Assembly (NCBI GenBank): GCA_973895155.1
Contig: OZ316897.1
Coordinates: forward strand, 434,001 to 498,000
DNA length: 64,000 nucleotides
Source of the DNA: Marsupella aquatica
Lineage: Eukaryota > Marchantiophyta
Reading direction: 5' to 3'
This document shows positions 34,340 to 45,406 of the stretch, piece after piece. Within the stretch, counting starts at the first letter, position 1. Every line of letters begins with the position of its first letter. Made by a program: the position numbers and the translations under genes. Under the pieces are notes generated by a model. The model ran no database searches, was not told the DNA's origin, and saw only the letters and a program-made list of their open reading frames with translations.

Positions 34340-34562
34340 ACAAATGTTTCCATGATTTGAGTCCCAAGAAGTACTATGATCTGCACCTAGCTGCAGTAAA
34401 TTTCTCCTAGTCTTTCAAGTTGCAATATGGTCAAAAGATCTAAGGTTTCCTGAGAAAATTACAAAGGCACTAGCCCAATATATGCCAGGTCGCTGCAGTT
34501 GTGTTGTCATGGGGAGTGCAATGTTTGGAACTTCAGTTTTGCTTGATGAACTGAGAAAAGTA
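34340..34562 (+). pseudogene. Unidentified exon remnant ending at a splice donor
   Basis: Two protein-like segments follow each other in different frames. The first is YDLHLAAVNFS, ended by TAG. The second starts WSKDLRFPEKITKALAQY, includes CSCVVMGSAMFGTS and runs to LLDELRK, followed at once by GTAAGT, a consensus plant 5' splice site. The second segment is about 44 codons and does not look random. The frame change and the stop suggest a degraded gene copy. I do not recognise the family. Confidence 0.35.
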
Positions 34563-35084
34563 AGTTGTTTTTGACATTGATAAATATTCTATATAGCCAG
34601 TAACTATGTATTTTGTATGGCTGCTCGAAAGAGTATGTAATAGAGTTATTCATAAACTGAGAGGGTGAGAAAATGCATTCCAAGATGGTTTAAGCAAGAT
34701 TAGTGAGTTACCCTAAAGATTTGTTAGCTCTGATTTCAGAATTAATCTTGCAATTCTAGATTTTCAATATGCAAATTATTGCAATTATGGTAGAGCCGAT
34801 TGTGGTGGGATAAAACAAACTGAGCCATGGATTTTTGGGTATTCATTGAGAGGGATTTGTATTTCTCTCTTTATGATATATAGGCCTATGCCTGTGCATT
34901 ACAAAATACTAAGTTATGCTGTTGGGAAGTGTTCCGAGCATGAGTGAGATGGCCAGACAGTCCACTTGGTAACTCTGTTTCATTAAATGTGGAAGAGAGA
35001 GTCACCAATTGGGTGGAAAAAAATGCATAATGACACCTTTAGGTCCATCTCATGACTAAAAATGTCACAAAACACAAGAATGGA

Positions 35085-35660
35085 AAAGTTTTGTTCCAGC
35101 CATATGAAATTTCATACCTATACTATGAGAAAGAAAGATTGGATTGGCTTTAAGGTGCTTCACTTCCAGCCATATGAAATTTCCTACGAGAAAGAAAGAG
35201 CAGGTTGGCTTTAAAGTGCCACTGTCCATCACCAAACCTGGATCCATCAGGTTTCACCATTTTTAGTACATTTTTTTCTGAAATTGTGGAGCAAAGTTTC
35301 ACCCTAGAGGAGAAGAAGAATGTGAAAAAAGGAGAAGCTTAAGCTTAGGCACTTCTCCTTTTATGTGTGGTTTAAGGTGCTTAACTTCCAGCCATATGAA
35401 ATTTTCTATGAGAAAGAAAGAGCCGATTGGCTTTAAAGTGACACTGTACATCACCGAACCTGGATCCACCAGGTTTCACCATTTTAGTACATTTTTTTTC
35501 TGAATTTGTGGAGCCAAGTTTCACCCTAGAGGAGAAGAATGTGAAAAAAGGAGAAGCTTAAGCTTGGGCTCTTCTACTTTTATGTGGCCAGTGGTGGTTT
35601 AAGGTGCTTAACTTCCAGCCATATGAAATTTCATACCTACACTATAAGAAAGAACGAGAG
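35085..35660 (+). repeat. Tandem repeat of about 225 bp, 2-3 copies
   Basis: The phrase CTTCCAGCCATATGAAATTT recurs at about 35164, 35388 and 35609, and in variant form at 35094. Between the main copies the order is conserved: AGAAAGAAAGAG, TTGGCTTTAAAGTG, CACTGT, CCTGGATCCAYCAGGTTTCACC and GGAGAAGCTTAAGCTT. The repeat contains two small palindromes, AGCTTAAGCT and GGATCC. No coding content is apparent. Confidence 0.8.
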
Positions 35661-35738
35661 GGATAGAAAGAAAGAGAGGATTGGATGTTATGGTGTTTGG
35701 ATATTATTGACTTGGAGGGGATTGCATTTGCGTTCCTC

Positions 35739-36056
35739 TTACGGCAGTGATTTTGAGCAAACGAAGGCAAGACTGATGTTGTGATCGCAAAGGGGGAAAT
35801 GGACATCTCGATACAGTCCCTGGCTGCCAGAGTCGCTGGAGAGCAGGAGCTGGGTGACTATGGTAGAGGACGGTTGCTGACTGAGAGGAAATGAGGCCAT
35901 GAGGCATGAATTCAAGGTGGTCTTCTTCCTCTTCTTCGTCTTGACGGCTTCTCCTGCTGCCTCGTTCTGCTTGGTATCCCTCAACTTCTTCGCTCTGTTC
36001 TTCCTCTCTTTCACTTGCTTTCTAGCTTTCTCGACCAGATTTCTCGACTTACTCAA
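35739..36056 (-). pseudogene. Fragment resembling the C-terminus of ribosomal protein eS24
   Basis: The frame includes VEKARKQVKERKNRAKKLRD, followed by a Lys/Arg-rich tail (VKTKKRKK). This closely resembles the conserved C-terminal helix and basic tail of cytosolic ribosomal protein S24. The rest of S24, including its TIFVFKFRTHFGGGKS-type core, is not visible within the next several hundred bases upstream. The frame also runs on for about 45 codons past where S24 would end. I read it as a partial, rearranged copy, although the start of a different Lys-rich protein is possible. Confidence 0.45.
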
Positions 36057-36911
36057 TTTTCGTATGACTGGTGATTCAACTTTTGTTTTGACTCTCGTCG
36101 ATGGAGTGAGTTGACGACGATTGTACTACGATAGCTCTGTAAAGTCTTGTACTAGTCGATTGGATAGCGGTCTGCAATTCAAGATACCAGAAAATCCCAT
36201 ACACTTACGAGTGGCGGGGAGTCAAATGCGTTTCTGCAAAAGACAAAGAAGAGCCAAGCTACAAACAGCACATGCTATTTGTCGTTTGCATCCAAACGGG
36301 GAGAAAGAATGCAGAGAATACTGAGTGGGAACACGACAAACATGCCCTTCATTAGGTTAGCTGACCCTAAATCCTAAATTCTAAAATTCTGATAGCAAAT
36401 CTGCTCCTGATAAATCTGTACTCCGGCTCGATATTTCTTTGACAGAATTCAAACTGTCGGTATGTCAGACCTCGGAGACATTGGGCCGACCCGGGTGCAG
36501 CACATCAAAAACGAATTACGCTCACTTCTGATGGGTGAGCGTGACCTTCATTTAAAGTACTGTGGTTGTGTCTAGCTAGAAGTTTCTTGACAGCACAAAT
36601 GATTCCTCTCTAATGAGGTTTGATCTTGTGATAGCCCTCAATTTGGGGTTTTCCCGTTGATATTCAGGGAGTCCTAAGAGGTTTCTATCAGGCTACCAAT
36701 CTCATCCTGGACGAGTAACACGAACGAGTTTTCTACCAATGGTTCAGTCCTGATCAAACTCTGTTTCACGAACTTGTACGTATTGAGCGGCCACGAGGAC
36801 CTTGGCGACCATTTACAAAATTTTCTTTGAACATGGTTTAGTAGCGTAGCGCAAACACCTGGTAACGTACACCAAATCCCTGGAATTTCGTCAATGCCAA
36901 TATCAGCCCGG

Positions 36912-37170
36912 TTAATGCCTAATGGTTCGTCGTAGATGGTTGGCAATCTGGGCCTGTATCGTCAAAGTGTCATCTCCACAGGCTAAGTTTCCCAAATCAA
37001 GCGCTGTATTTCCTTGAAATAAAAAAACTGAGTCGATGGAAGGTTTTAAGTTTCTCACTTAGGTTTCGTCAGCTGCTCCCTTAGAACGAAGTTCGCAACA
37101 TGGATCAAGCTCCTTGCGTCCTTGAAGGGCATTTCTGTAACATGCTTGGTGAAGTCACTGATGCATGAGG
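36912..37170 (-). pseudogene. Possible ankyrin-repeat exon remnant
   Basis: A minus-strand segment after an AG acceptor (exon 37012-36912) reads GNTALDLGNLACGDDTLTIQ and ends in TAA at 36912. G-NTALDLG is the typical start of a plant ankyrin repeat. Just upstream, 37170-37080 encodes ELRSKGAADET, resembling the end of a preceding repeat, but it runs into a stop at the supposed donor. The evidence is thin and the gene is probably broken or mis-modelled. Confidence 0.3.
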
Positions 37171-40100
37171 CCACCGACTGTTTCTGACATTAGAAAGGCA
37201 GCCACCGCAGGAAAAGTCAAATATCACCGGCGTCATCCTTTCTGTGGAATTGTTCAAAGATTTGATGCTGGTCTCTTTATCCAGATGATTACACCCGCAA
37301 GCATGTAAGTCTGTGTAGGCCATAGTATGGTCTCATTCGTATCGAAGTTTTCACTGGAATACGGCTTCTAGACAGCATCATCTCGATATAAAAGTGGGAA
37401 TTATCACATAGGGGCTGTACATGTATTAGTATCAAGTAGATGGATTTCTACCATTTAAGCTCCCGAAAGGGTCTACCTGGTAGAATGAGTCTTATTTCTG
37501 ATTTGCACATGTCTTTCTGTGTTGTCGCAGGAAAATCTTACAGCCAGCTATCGGCTGATCCCCTGTATTGAGCAGGGAAAAATGATAAGCTATCGAGGGT
37601 TTGGAGCACTGTGTTCCTTTGCTTCGCTTCTATTGTGAGGAATTCCTCCACTCTAATTATTCCCCACTCGCATCGACGTTCTGCATGAATAGTCGAGACT
37701 TCTGCGCAATTTGCTACTTACAGGGTCTGCTATCACTTTTACCCAAGTTTTTCTTTGAATATATGGTATGCAGGACAATATGGTCCGAAAGGGTTCTTTC
37801 TTGGAGGGCGATAAAACAAGAGCACTTGCGCCAAAGTTTTACAGAGGCCAATGTGCAGGTACGCCGGTGGTTGCTGTGGGATTTGAAAGGAAGAGTTTCT
37901 CACACTTTTTCCTCTCAAAACTTTGTAGTTTTGATCCTCAAGTTTGGATGGCAATAATGTTGGGGTCAATTCTTAAAATAGTGCAGCTATTCTTCGCCAT
38001 TTTTGGCCAAGAACTCCCGGCCCCCTCCCACCACGCCTCGTCACCCCGCCTCTGCCTCGCGCGAACCCCGATCTCCTTCGCTTCGCCACCCACATTGCAC
38101 AGCGGAGAAGTCTTGGCTAAACCATCAGCCTAAACGCTGTCTCTCTCCTTTTTTGTGGTGCAACTCGCGAGTCTCTTTTGTCGACTTCGACAGGGTCTCG
38201 CTTTCTTGCTTGTCGAAATGTTCTCCCCCGATCGTGGCTCTCCGGTAGTCGGACGACATCCCCGGGGCTTCTTTGCAATCGCGATCCCTGCTCTGCTGCC
38301 CGGCCTCCTCTATCCATCTGTTTCCCTGCATGCTCTCATGAGTATTTAGCTCTCTCTGGCAGCCTGCGTGCCTCCCTTGCCTGTAGTACAGCCTGCCGAA
38401 GATGCTTGGTGGGATGGAGGTTGGAGTGACGAATGGGTCTTTCGTCTGCAACCCTGGGACTGGGCAGCTTGGGCTGGCGGAGATGCCAACAGATATACGT
38501 GTGACAGGTCTCATAGCGAGCTGCCAGAAATTTAATTTTCGTTGGGTCCGCGGGGCCGCGCGCACCAATAAGCTTGTTTCAGAAGTCAGAATGTAGTCGT
38601 TCCAAGCTCCTTTAAGGCAGGGGACTCACAAGGAGCTGCCGTCGGCTGCAAATCACAATTATCTGTGAGGCTTGAAATTTGAGGGCTCTGCAAGGTTGCA
38701 TTACTTCGACTGATTTGAACGTTTACCAAACAGGTACAATAATATTTCTCACAACGGTACTGTTTTAAGGTCTCTATTCCCACCACGAGAACGGAGCTGA
38801 CTCGATGGAAATTTTGGATATGGACGGTTTTAGGCAACACTCCACAGCCAGGTATGATTAATTTTGTATGCATGTCATTTTGTTGTATTATGATGTGAGC
38901 AACGACCTTGAACACATCCTGAACAACGACATTTAATTTGCAGAGTTCATCCTTCATCGTCCGGTTTGATTGGTATTGGTAACAGCCGTTGTTCTTGTAC
39001 AAGGCCTTCAGGTAATAAGACAGAAGGGCGATTTCAACGTCATGATTGCTTACTTTTGATTTAAACCCGTGTTCCAGCACCACGTTATGATATATTTAGT
39101 TGCATGAATTTCCTGCTCTGAGACTCATGTGATGAAGACTTGAATTTCAAGTTTGATTATTTTTTCAACTCCAAGGAAGCACAGGGGGGGGCGGTGTCAC
39201 ATTCATGTCAGATGTGTCTACTCTCAATTTATTCCATAGAGACAATCTAAATAATGCTGGATAGGCTCTATTTGTGAATTGTAGGAGACGGAGGGGAACC
39301 GCTTCCACGTTCATGTCATCTGTGTCTAATCTCAATCGATCCTGTAGAGCCAATCTAATGTATGCTGGGTAGCCCTTATTTCTGAATTGCAGGTCTCATT
39401 TCAAAAACCTGAGATCTTTCAGCCAGATTATGATTAGGCAGTTTCGGCAACTTACAAATGAACGCCTTACAAGCTGCCCTAAGAGTGTATCCTATAAACA
39501 AACCAAGGCCCGACCACGGGGGTCTGCAATATGTGACTTATTGATGAAGTTGTTTGTGTCAATTGGATTGGCTCTTCACTGTGTCCTTTCTATGCTTACC
39601 GTGAGGAAATACCGGAGTATAAACGAGCCTATCGATACTTAAGCTACCTGGACATGCCTTTCACAATCATTTCAGGATTCTATTCTAAGAACATTGCATT
39701 CTTCACAGACAGCCGCTATTCTCAATTGATAAGGAGGCATATAACTTTTGCAAGTTATCTGTACAAACGATCACAGCAGAGCAAGGGAGACAAGAAAATA
39801 CATCTTTGGACTGAGGTAGGCATGCATCCTAGCAGTAGGACTCAACAGACTTAGCTTCTGCTATCTATTTCTGAAAATTTCACTGTACAATTATCGTTGT
39901 GAAATATAGTCCTTCAGAAGTGAGAACAAATTCATCGCACCTCGTGGAATCTTCTGGATTTTATCCTGGTGTTAGTCAGTCTTTCCAAATCTGATCGTGG
40001 GTTGTGGTCCTGACAGAGGAAGCCCAGAGCACCTGAGTTCAATCATAAGACGACAAGGAAAGCACTTTGGGTGGATGGATGGTCGACTCCAGCATGGGTT

Positions 40101-40205
40101 AAGGCAAGGGCGAATTTGATTACTCAGTGTAGATTGCAATCTCGTGTTAGTTATAGCACAAGAGATTGGTCTCAAGTCACTGCACAAGGGAATGGCAGTA
40201 AGCAC
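37171..40205. other. Intergenic stretch upstream of the PPR gene
   Basis: No gene is recognised with confidence. 38000-38600 is GC- and CpG-richer than its surroundings and could be a promoter or 5' UTR of an undetected gene. A 165-codon frame at 38586-39083 (minus, GTG start) has no recognisable domain. A short diverged duplication spans about 39183-39375, where CATTCATGTCAGATGTGTCTA recurs as GTTCATGTCATCTGTGTCTA. Confidence 0.4.
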
Positions 40206-43200
40206 ATGCATAATGCTGGTACCACAAGTGGAACAATTGCTGTTTTGCAGGAACGTCTACAACGAGGCATTACTATCGACCCGCACACGTATGTTAAAGC
40301 TCTGCAAATGTGCTTGCAACTGAAAGACCTTTCAGCGGCCAAGCAGGTCCATGATTGCGTCACCGAGAGTGGAATTGACAAGAATCCGTATGTGGCAATC
40401 ACGCTCTTGAATGTGTATATCAAATGCGGAGGATTGTGGGATGCGCGTCGAGTTTTTGATCAACTTGAGAAGAAGAGTGTTATTACTTGGACCAACATGA
40501 TCGCAGGATATGCTAAGAGTGATCATGCTGAATCCGCACTAGAACTTTTCAATCAAATGCGCCAAGAAGGTGCGCAGCCTAATGAGATCACATGTCTGAG
40601 CATCCTGAAGGCATGTGCCAACCCATTAGCTCTAAAATGGGGAAAGGAACTTCATGTGTATATTCGACATGCTGGCTTTGAATCAGATGTGCGTGTAGGG
40701 TCTGCCCTCCTACAGATGTATGCAAAATGTGGGTGCATCACCGAGGCAAGGCAAGTTTTTGAAAAGTTGACCAATCGAAATGTCATTACATGGACTGTTA
40801 TGATTCGAGCATATGCAGAACGTGGTTATGGTGTGGAAGCATATCAACTGTTTCTCCAAATGAGACGGGAAGGCTTCGAACCAGATGCAATCACTTACAT
40901 CAGCATCCTGAATGCATCTGCAAGCGAGGGCGCTCTGGCGTGGGTGAAGGAAGTTCACCGCCATGCTAGCAAAGCGGGACTGGATTTAGATTTGCGTGTG
41001 GGCAATGCACTGGTTCACATGTATGCAAAGAGTGGCAGTATGGATGACGCCCGACTGGTTTTTGACAAAATGGAGAAACGCGATGTAGTCACATGGAATG
41101 TAATGATCGGTGGACTTGCACAGCATGGATGTGGGCATGAAGCATATCGACTATTTCTGGAAATGAGACGGGAAGGCTTCGAACCAGATGCAATCACTTA
41201 CATCAGCATCCTGAATGCGTCTGCAACCGAGGGGGCTTTGCAGTGGGCGAAGGAAGTCCACGGCCATGCTAGCAAAGCGGGACTGGAGTCAGATTTGCGT
41301 GTGGGCAATGCACTAGTTCACATGTATGCAAAGAGTGGCAGTATGGATGACGCCCGACTGTTTTTTGACAAAATGGAGAAACGTGATGTAGTCACATGGA
41401 ATGTAATGATCGGTGGACTTGCACAGCATGGATTTGGGCATGAAGCATATCGACTATTTCTGCAAATGAGACGGGAAGGCTTCGAACCAGATGCAATCAC
41501 TTATATGAGCATCCTGAAAGCGTCTGCAAGTGAGGGGGCTGTGGAGTGGGCGAAGGAGGTTCATGGCCATGCTAGCAAAGCGGGACTGGTCTCAGATTTG
41601 CGTGTGGGCAGTGCACTGGTTCACATGTATTCTCAGAGTGGCAGTATAGATGACGCCCGACTTGTTTTTGACAGAATGGAGAAACGCGATGTAGTCACAT
41701 GGACTGTGATGATCGGTGGACTTGCACACCATGGATATGGGCATGAAGCATATCGACTTTTTCTCCAAATGAGACGTGAAGGTTTTGAACCAGATGCGTT
41801 CACTTATGCTAGTATTCTTAATGCACCTGCAAGTGAGGGGGCTTTGGAATGGGTGAAGGATGTTCATGGCCATGCTAGGAAGGCGGGACTAGAGTTAGAT
41901 TTGCGTGTGGGCAGTGCACTTGTTCACATGTATGCAGAGAGTGGCAGTATAGATGACGCTCGACTGGTTTTTGACAAAATGGAGAAACGTGATGTAGTCA
42001 CATGGAATATAATGATCGGTGGACTTGCACAGCATGGATGTGGGCATGAAGCATATCGACTATTTCTGCAAATGAGACGGGAAGGCTTCGAACCAGATGC
42101 AATCACTTATATGAGCATCCTGAATGCGTCTGCTAGTGAGGGGGCTTTGCAGTGGGTGAAGGAGCTTCACGGCCATGCTAGCAAAGCGGGACTGGAGTCA
42201 GATTTGCGTGTGGGCAATGCACTAGTTCACATGTATGCACAGAGTGGTAGTATAGATGACGCCCGCCTGGTCTTTGACAGGATAAAGAAACGCAGTGTAG
42301 TCACATGGAATGTAATGATCGGTGGACTTGCCCCCTATGGATGTGGGCATGAAGCGTATGGACTGTTTCTCGAAATGAGACGTGAAGGCTTTGAACCAGA
42401 TGCAATCACTTATTTGAGCATCCTGAATGCATCTGCAAGTGCTGGGGCTTTGGAGTGGGTGAAGGAAGTTCACCGCCATGCTAGCAAAGCGGAATTGGAC
42501 TCAGATTTGCGTGTGGACAATGCACTGGTTCACATGTATGCACAGAGTGGCAGTATAGATGACGCCCGACTTGTTTTTGACAGAATGGAGAAACGCGATG
42601 TGGTCACATGGACTGTAATGATCGGCGGACTTGCACAACATGGATGTGAGAATGAAGCCGTGGAACTCTTCAGAAAAATGACCGCAAACAGTGTGAAGCC
42701 CAACAGTCATTCATTCGTGGCAGTGTTGTCAGCCTGTTGTCACGGAGGCCTTGTTGATGATGGCCGTAGACTCTTTTCAGCTATGATGCAAGACTACGGC
42801 ATCGAGCCTGACATTATGCATTATACCTGCATGGTAGATCTTCTTGGGCGGGCTGGACACTTGGAGGAAGCAAAGCTCTTCATTAGTGACATGCCAATTG
42901 AACCAGATGCAGTAACTTGGACAGCCTTACTTGGTGCTTGTAGAAGTTACGACGATGTGGAGGTTGGCGAACTTGCAGCTAACGAGCTTTTCAAGCTGGA
43001 ACCCTTAAGAGCCTCTACCTATGTGCTCCTCTCCAACATCTATGCTGCAGCCGGCAAATGGGAGAAGAAATCATTATTGCGAAGGATGATGCAACAGAGA
43101 GGTGTTAAGAAGGAGCCAGGACGTAGCTGGATTGAAGTTAATAAGAAGATCCATGAATTTGTTGCAGGGGATATATCTCACCCAGAAGCGAAACGGATAT

Positions 43201-43523
43201 ATAGTGAGCTCAATAAATTAACTGAAAAACTGAAGGTGGAAGGCTACATTCCGGATATTCGACTAGTGTTGCATGATATCAACGAGAAGGATAAAGAACT
43301 AGCTCTTTGCTCTCATAGTGAGAAGTTGGCCATTGTTTACGGAGTTATGCACATACCTCGGGGAAAACCAATTCGTGTGTGGAAGAACCTTCGGGTGTGT
43401 TCAGACTGCCATACCGCAAGCAAGTTGATCTCTAAGGTGACTGAACGCGAGATTGTAGCCAGGGATGCCAATCGCTTTCACCATTTTAAAGATGGGATAT
43501 GTTCTTGTGGAGATTACTGGTGA
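40206..43523 (+). CDS. PLS-class DYW pentatricopeptide repeat protein (organellar RNA editing factor)
   Basis: The frame encodes about 1105 residues from the ATG at 40206. It consists of eight P-L-S triplets, an E/E+ region (WTALLGACRS..., IHEFVAGD) and a C-terminal DYW deaminase domain. The deaminase zinc site is visible as HSEKLA and CSDCH, and the protein ends exactly in GDYW. Such proteins bind a single-stranded organellar RNA site and deaminate a cytidine to uridine in mitochondria or plastids. The frame stays open upstream to about 40016, without an ATG, through a Ser/Arg-rich segment like a transit peptide (VKARANLITQCRLQSRVSYS). TCCTGACAG at 40008-40016 could be a splice acceptor for a 5' exon, so the start may lie further upstream. 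The central triplets are near-identical tandem duplications. Confidence 0.93.
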   Translation: MHNAGTTSGTIAVLQERLQRGITIDPHTYVKALQMCLQLKDLSAAKQVHDCVTESGIDKNPYVAITLLNVYIKCGGLWDARRVFDQLEKKSVITWTNMIAGYAKSDHAESALELFNQMRQEGAQPNEITCLSILKACANPLALKWGKELHVYIRHAGFESDVRVGSALLQMYAKCGCITEARQVFEKLTNRNVITWTVMIRAYAERGYGVEAYQLFLQMRREGFEPDAITYISILNASASEGALAWVKEVHRHASKAGLDLDLRVGNALVHMYAKSGSMDDARLVFDKMEKRDVVTWNVMIGGLAQHGCGHEAYRLFLEMRREGFEPDAITYISILNASATEGALQWAKEVHGHASKAGLESDLRVGNALVHMYAKSGSMDDARLFFDKMEKRDVVTWNVMIGGLAQHGFGHEAYRLFLQMRREGFEPDAITYMSILKASASEGAVEWAKEVHGHASKAGLVSDLRVGSALVHMYSQSGSIDDARLVFDRMEKRDVVTWTVMIGGLAHHGYGHEAYRLFLQMRREGFEPDAFTYASILNAPASEGALEWVKDVHGHARKAGLELDLRVGSALVHMYAESGSIDDARLVFDKMEKRDVVTWNIMIGGLAQHGCGHEAYRLFLQMRREGFEPDAITYMSILNASASEGALQWVKELHGHASKAGLESDLRVGNALVHMYAQSGSIDDARLVFDRIKKRSVVTWNVMIGGLAPYGCGHEAYGLFLEMRREGFEPDAITYLSILNASASAGALEWVKEVHRHASKAELDSDLRVDNALVHMYAQSGSIDDARLVFDRMEKRDVVTWTVMIGGLAQHGCENEAVELFRKMTANSVKPNSHSFVAVLSACCHGGLVDDGRRLFSAMMQDYGIEPDIMHYTCMVDLLGRAGHLEEAKLFISDMPIEPDAVTWTALLGACRSYDDVEVGELAANELFKLEPLRASTYVLLSNIYAAAGKWEKKSLLRRMMQQRGVKKEPGRSWIEVNKKIHEFVAGDISHPEAKRIYSELNKLTEKLKVEGYIPDIRLVLHDINEKDKELALCSHSEKLAIVYGVMHIPRGKPIRVWKNLRVCSDCHTASKLISKVTEREIVARDANRFHHFKDGICSCGDYW
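40820..42640 (+). repeat. Tandem 303-bp PPR triplet modules
   Basis: Six modules of 101 codons (S, P and L motifs) follow each other with a strict 303-base period. Matching stretches begin at 41015, 41318 and 41924, and long exact words such as GAAGGCTTCGAACCAGATGC recur in each. Differences cluster at a few codons, including GNALVHMY versus GSALVHMY and VTWNVM versus VTWTVM, which are RNA-recognition positions. The similarity at DNA level points to recent unequal exchange. Confidence 0.9.
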
Positions 43524-45406
43524 CCACATTAAAAGTCTTGTTCAGGTGGCTGTGAAGTGACTCGAAAGCAAAACCCACTCATGCCCATTTGGTCTTTCTA
43601 TTCAGATCTGTCCATTTGTCTTTCTGTTCCAATATGCCCATTTGTCCTTCTGTTCCAAGCGGTCTTGCCCAAGAAATGACTGATGTCTGATGCTTCACCA
43701 GACAGATTGGGCAGACGGTAATTATGCCTCTAACGTAAAGGTAAGATCAAATTTAAGCATATGTGGTTAGTCAATTTTAAACGATTCTGAAATGCAGATT
43801 AGAGAGGGGATACAGAAGGAGAGAGCTGGCCCCTTTTGGCGAGGGTCTAGAGTTACCCTGCTATCAATTTCGTAAGAATGGCACCTCGCTAATTTGTTCG
43901 CAAACCTCTTTTGAGTTTTGAGGGTCAAACAGGAAGGCTGGCAAATGGGTTACAGCACGCTAAAATGAAAGCAAACAATTCAATTCAAACTCAGTGAAAA
44001 ATATGGAGCCCACCTGTGAGCACGATAGGGGTGACGCTAGCGAGGCTTTCTCTTCTCGCTTTTTTTGCCAGTGATTTATAGAGAATCACCAGCGTTGGGA
44101 ATCAACCACACATTGAACTCAGCAGAGAATTGGTCAATTCATTGCACTGAGCAAGAACACGAGGTACACATTGCTTGAGCACACACCAAATTCACAACAA
44201 CAATGCTAAGGGCTACGCTGGTACAGTTGTGGCTTATACAGTATTGTACGTACTGAGAGGTAACCATAGGATGCCAATTGAGTCCCCCAGCAAACATTAC
44301 AGAGTCACAAGCGCAACTATTCTGAAAGAGCCAGTATGCAATGTCAGACACTGTCGGTTCTCTCGTTTTAGCGTTCTCTCGTTTCTATGGCGCTGATTGG
44401 TCTGCGTTCATCTCAGCCCATACTGTATGTAGAAAAGAACGATGCTGGTTCTCTAGATGATAGCAAAGGGTAGGTGCTCGAGTGGCATTTGCATTATGAT
44501 AGCAATGGATGGATGTCGTTGATGGTAGCATAGGGTTTGTGCTAGAGTGACATTTGCAATTGACTGTTGCAAGGAAATAGTGCACTCCTAGACATTCAAG
44601 GATACTTTATGTGAAAAAGTATTTGATTCAAGAGTGTGTGGAGTATTTCATGGAGGCTGTCATGTGGTATTATTTTTGTATGTCATGATGACATCTACCA
44701 GCGATGTAAAGTAGATTTATCCATACCTTAATTTTTCAACCTTTGGAACAAAATCACGGGTTTTTACCCCTCTTAAGACCTTTTGCCATCAATTGCTCAA
44801 TTTTTTTCTTTAAGTGATATGTAGGTGAGCTCATTTTTTTGTGCTTATTGCATATTTGTTCAAATTGAGTGGGATTAAATATAAGTCACGTAATAACTAA
44901 GAAAAATACAATGAAGTCTATGATATTGCAGAGTTTTGCACAAGGTCCAAGAGTAGAAGTACAACACATGTAAAGAAATTAAAGTCATAATGACCAAGAA
45001 AAGTTTAAGTCTATGGTATTGGGTTGTCGCATATAATATACAAGAATATAGATACTTATGTACTTACCTTAGGTAATGACACTCATTCAATTAGAACCAT
45101 AAACTTAGGAAACAAAACCATGAGGAGAACTTAAGGAAACAAGGGGTGCACTTTGTTTAGATTCAGTTTTTCACTCATTAGAAGAAGTGCTAGAAATTCC
45201 ATGAGATTTGTTAAAGGGTTGGATGCACATTATCCGAATCTAAAATTAGTGAGAAATTCTTAAAGAAGAGCTCTAGAATTGCAAAGATTAAAATGTTAAG
45301 AGAGGTGTCAATGTAAATTCAAAAATCTAAATTACACAAGGGATGCAACTTGTTAAGACACATTGTTAACTAAGACACATTGAAATTATATCCTTGGACC
45401 CCTATC
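43524..45406. other. Intergenic; no gene recognised
   Basis: Probable 3' UTR of the PPR gene, then AT-rich DNA. Short diverged repeats are visible: CCCATTTGTCTTTCTGTTCCAA-like words three times at 43580-43660, and a duplicated GATAGCA..GTGCT.GAGTG.CATTTGCA unit at 44455-44565. No RNA gene is seen. Confidence 0.45.

Noticed and set aside
41015-42710. Antisense frames of about 60-93 codons within the PPR gene
   Set aside because: They recur with the 303-bp period and are shadows of the PPR modules.
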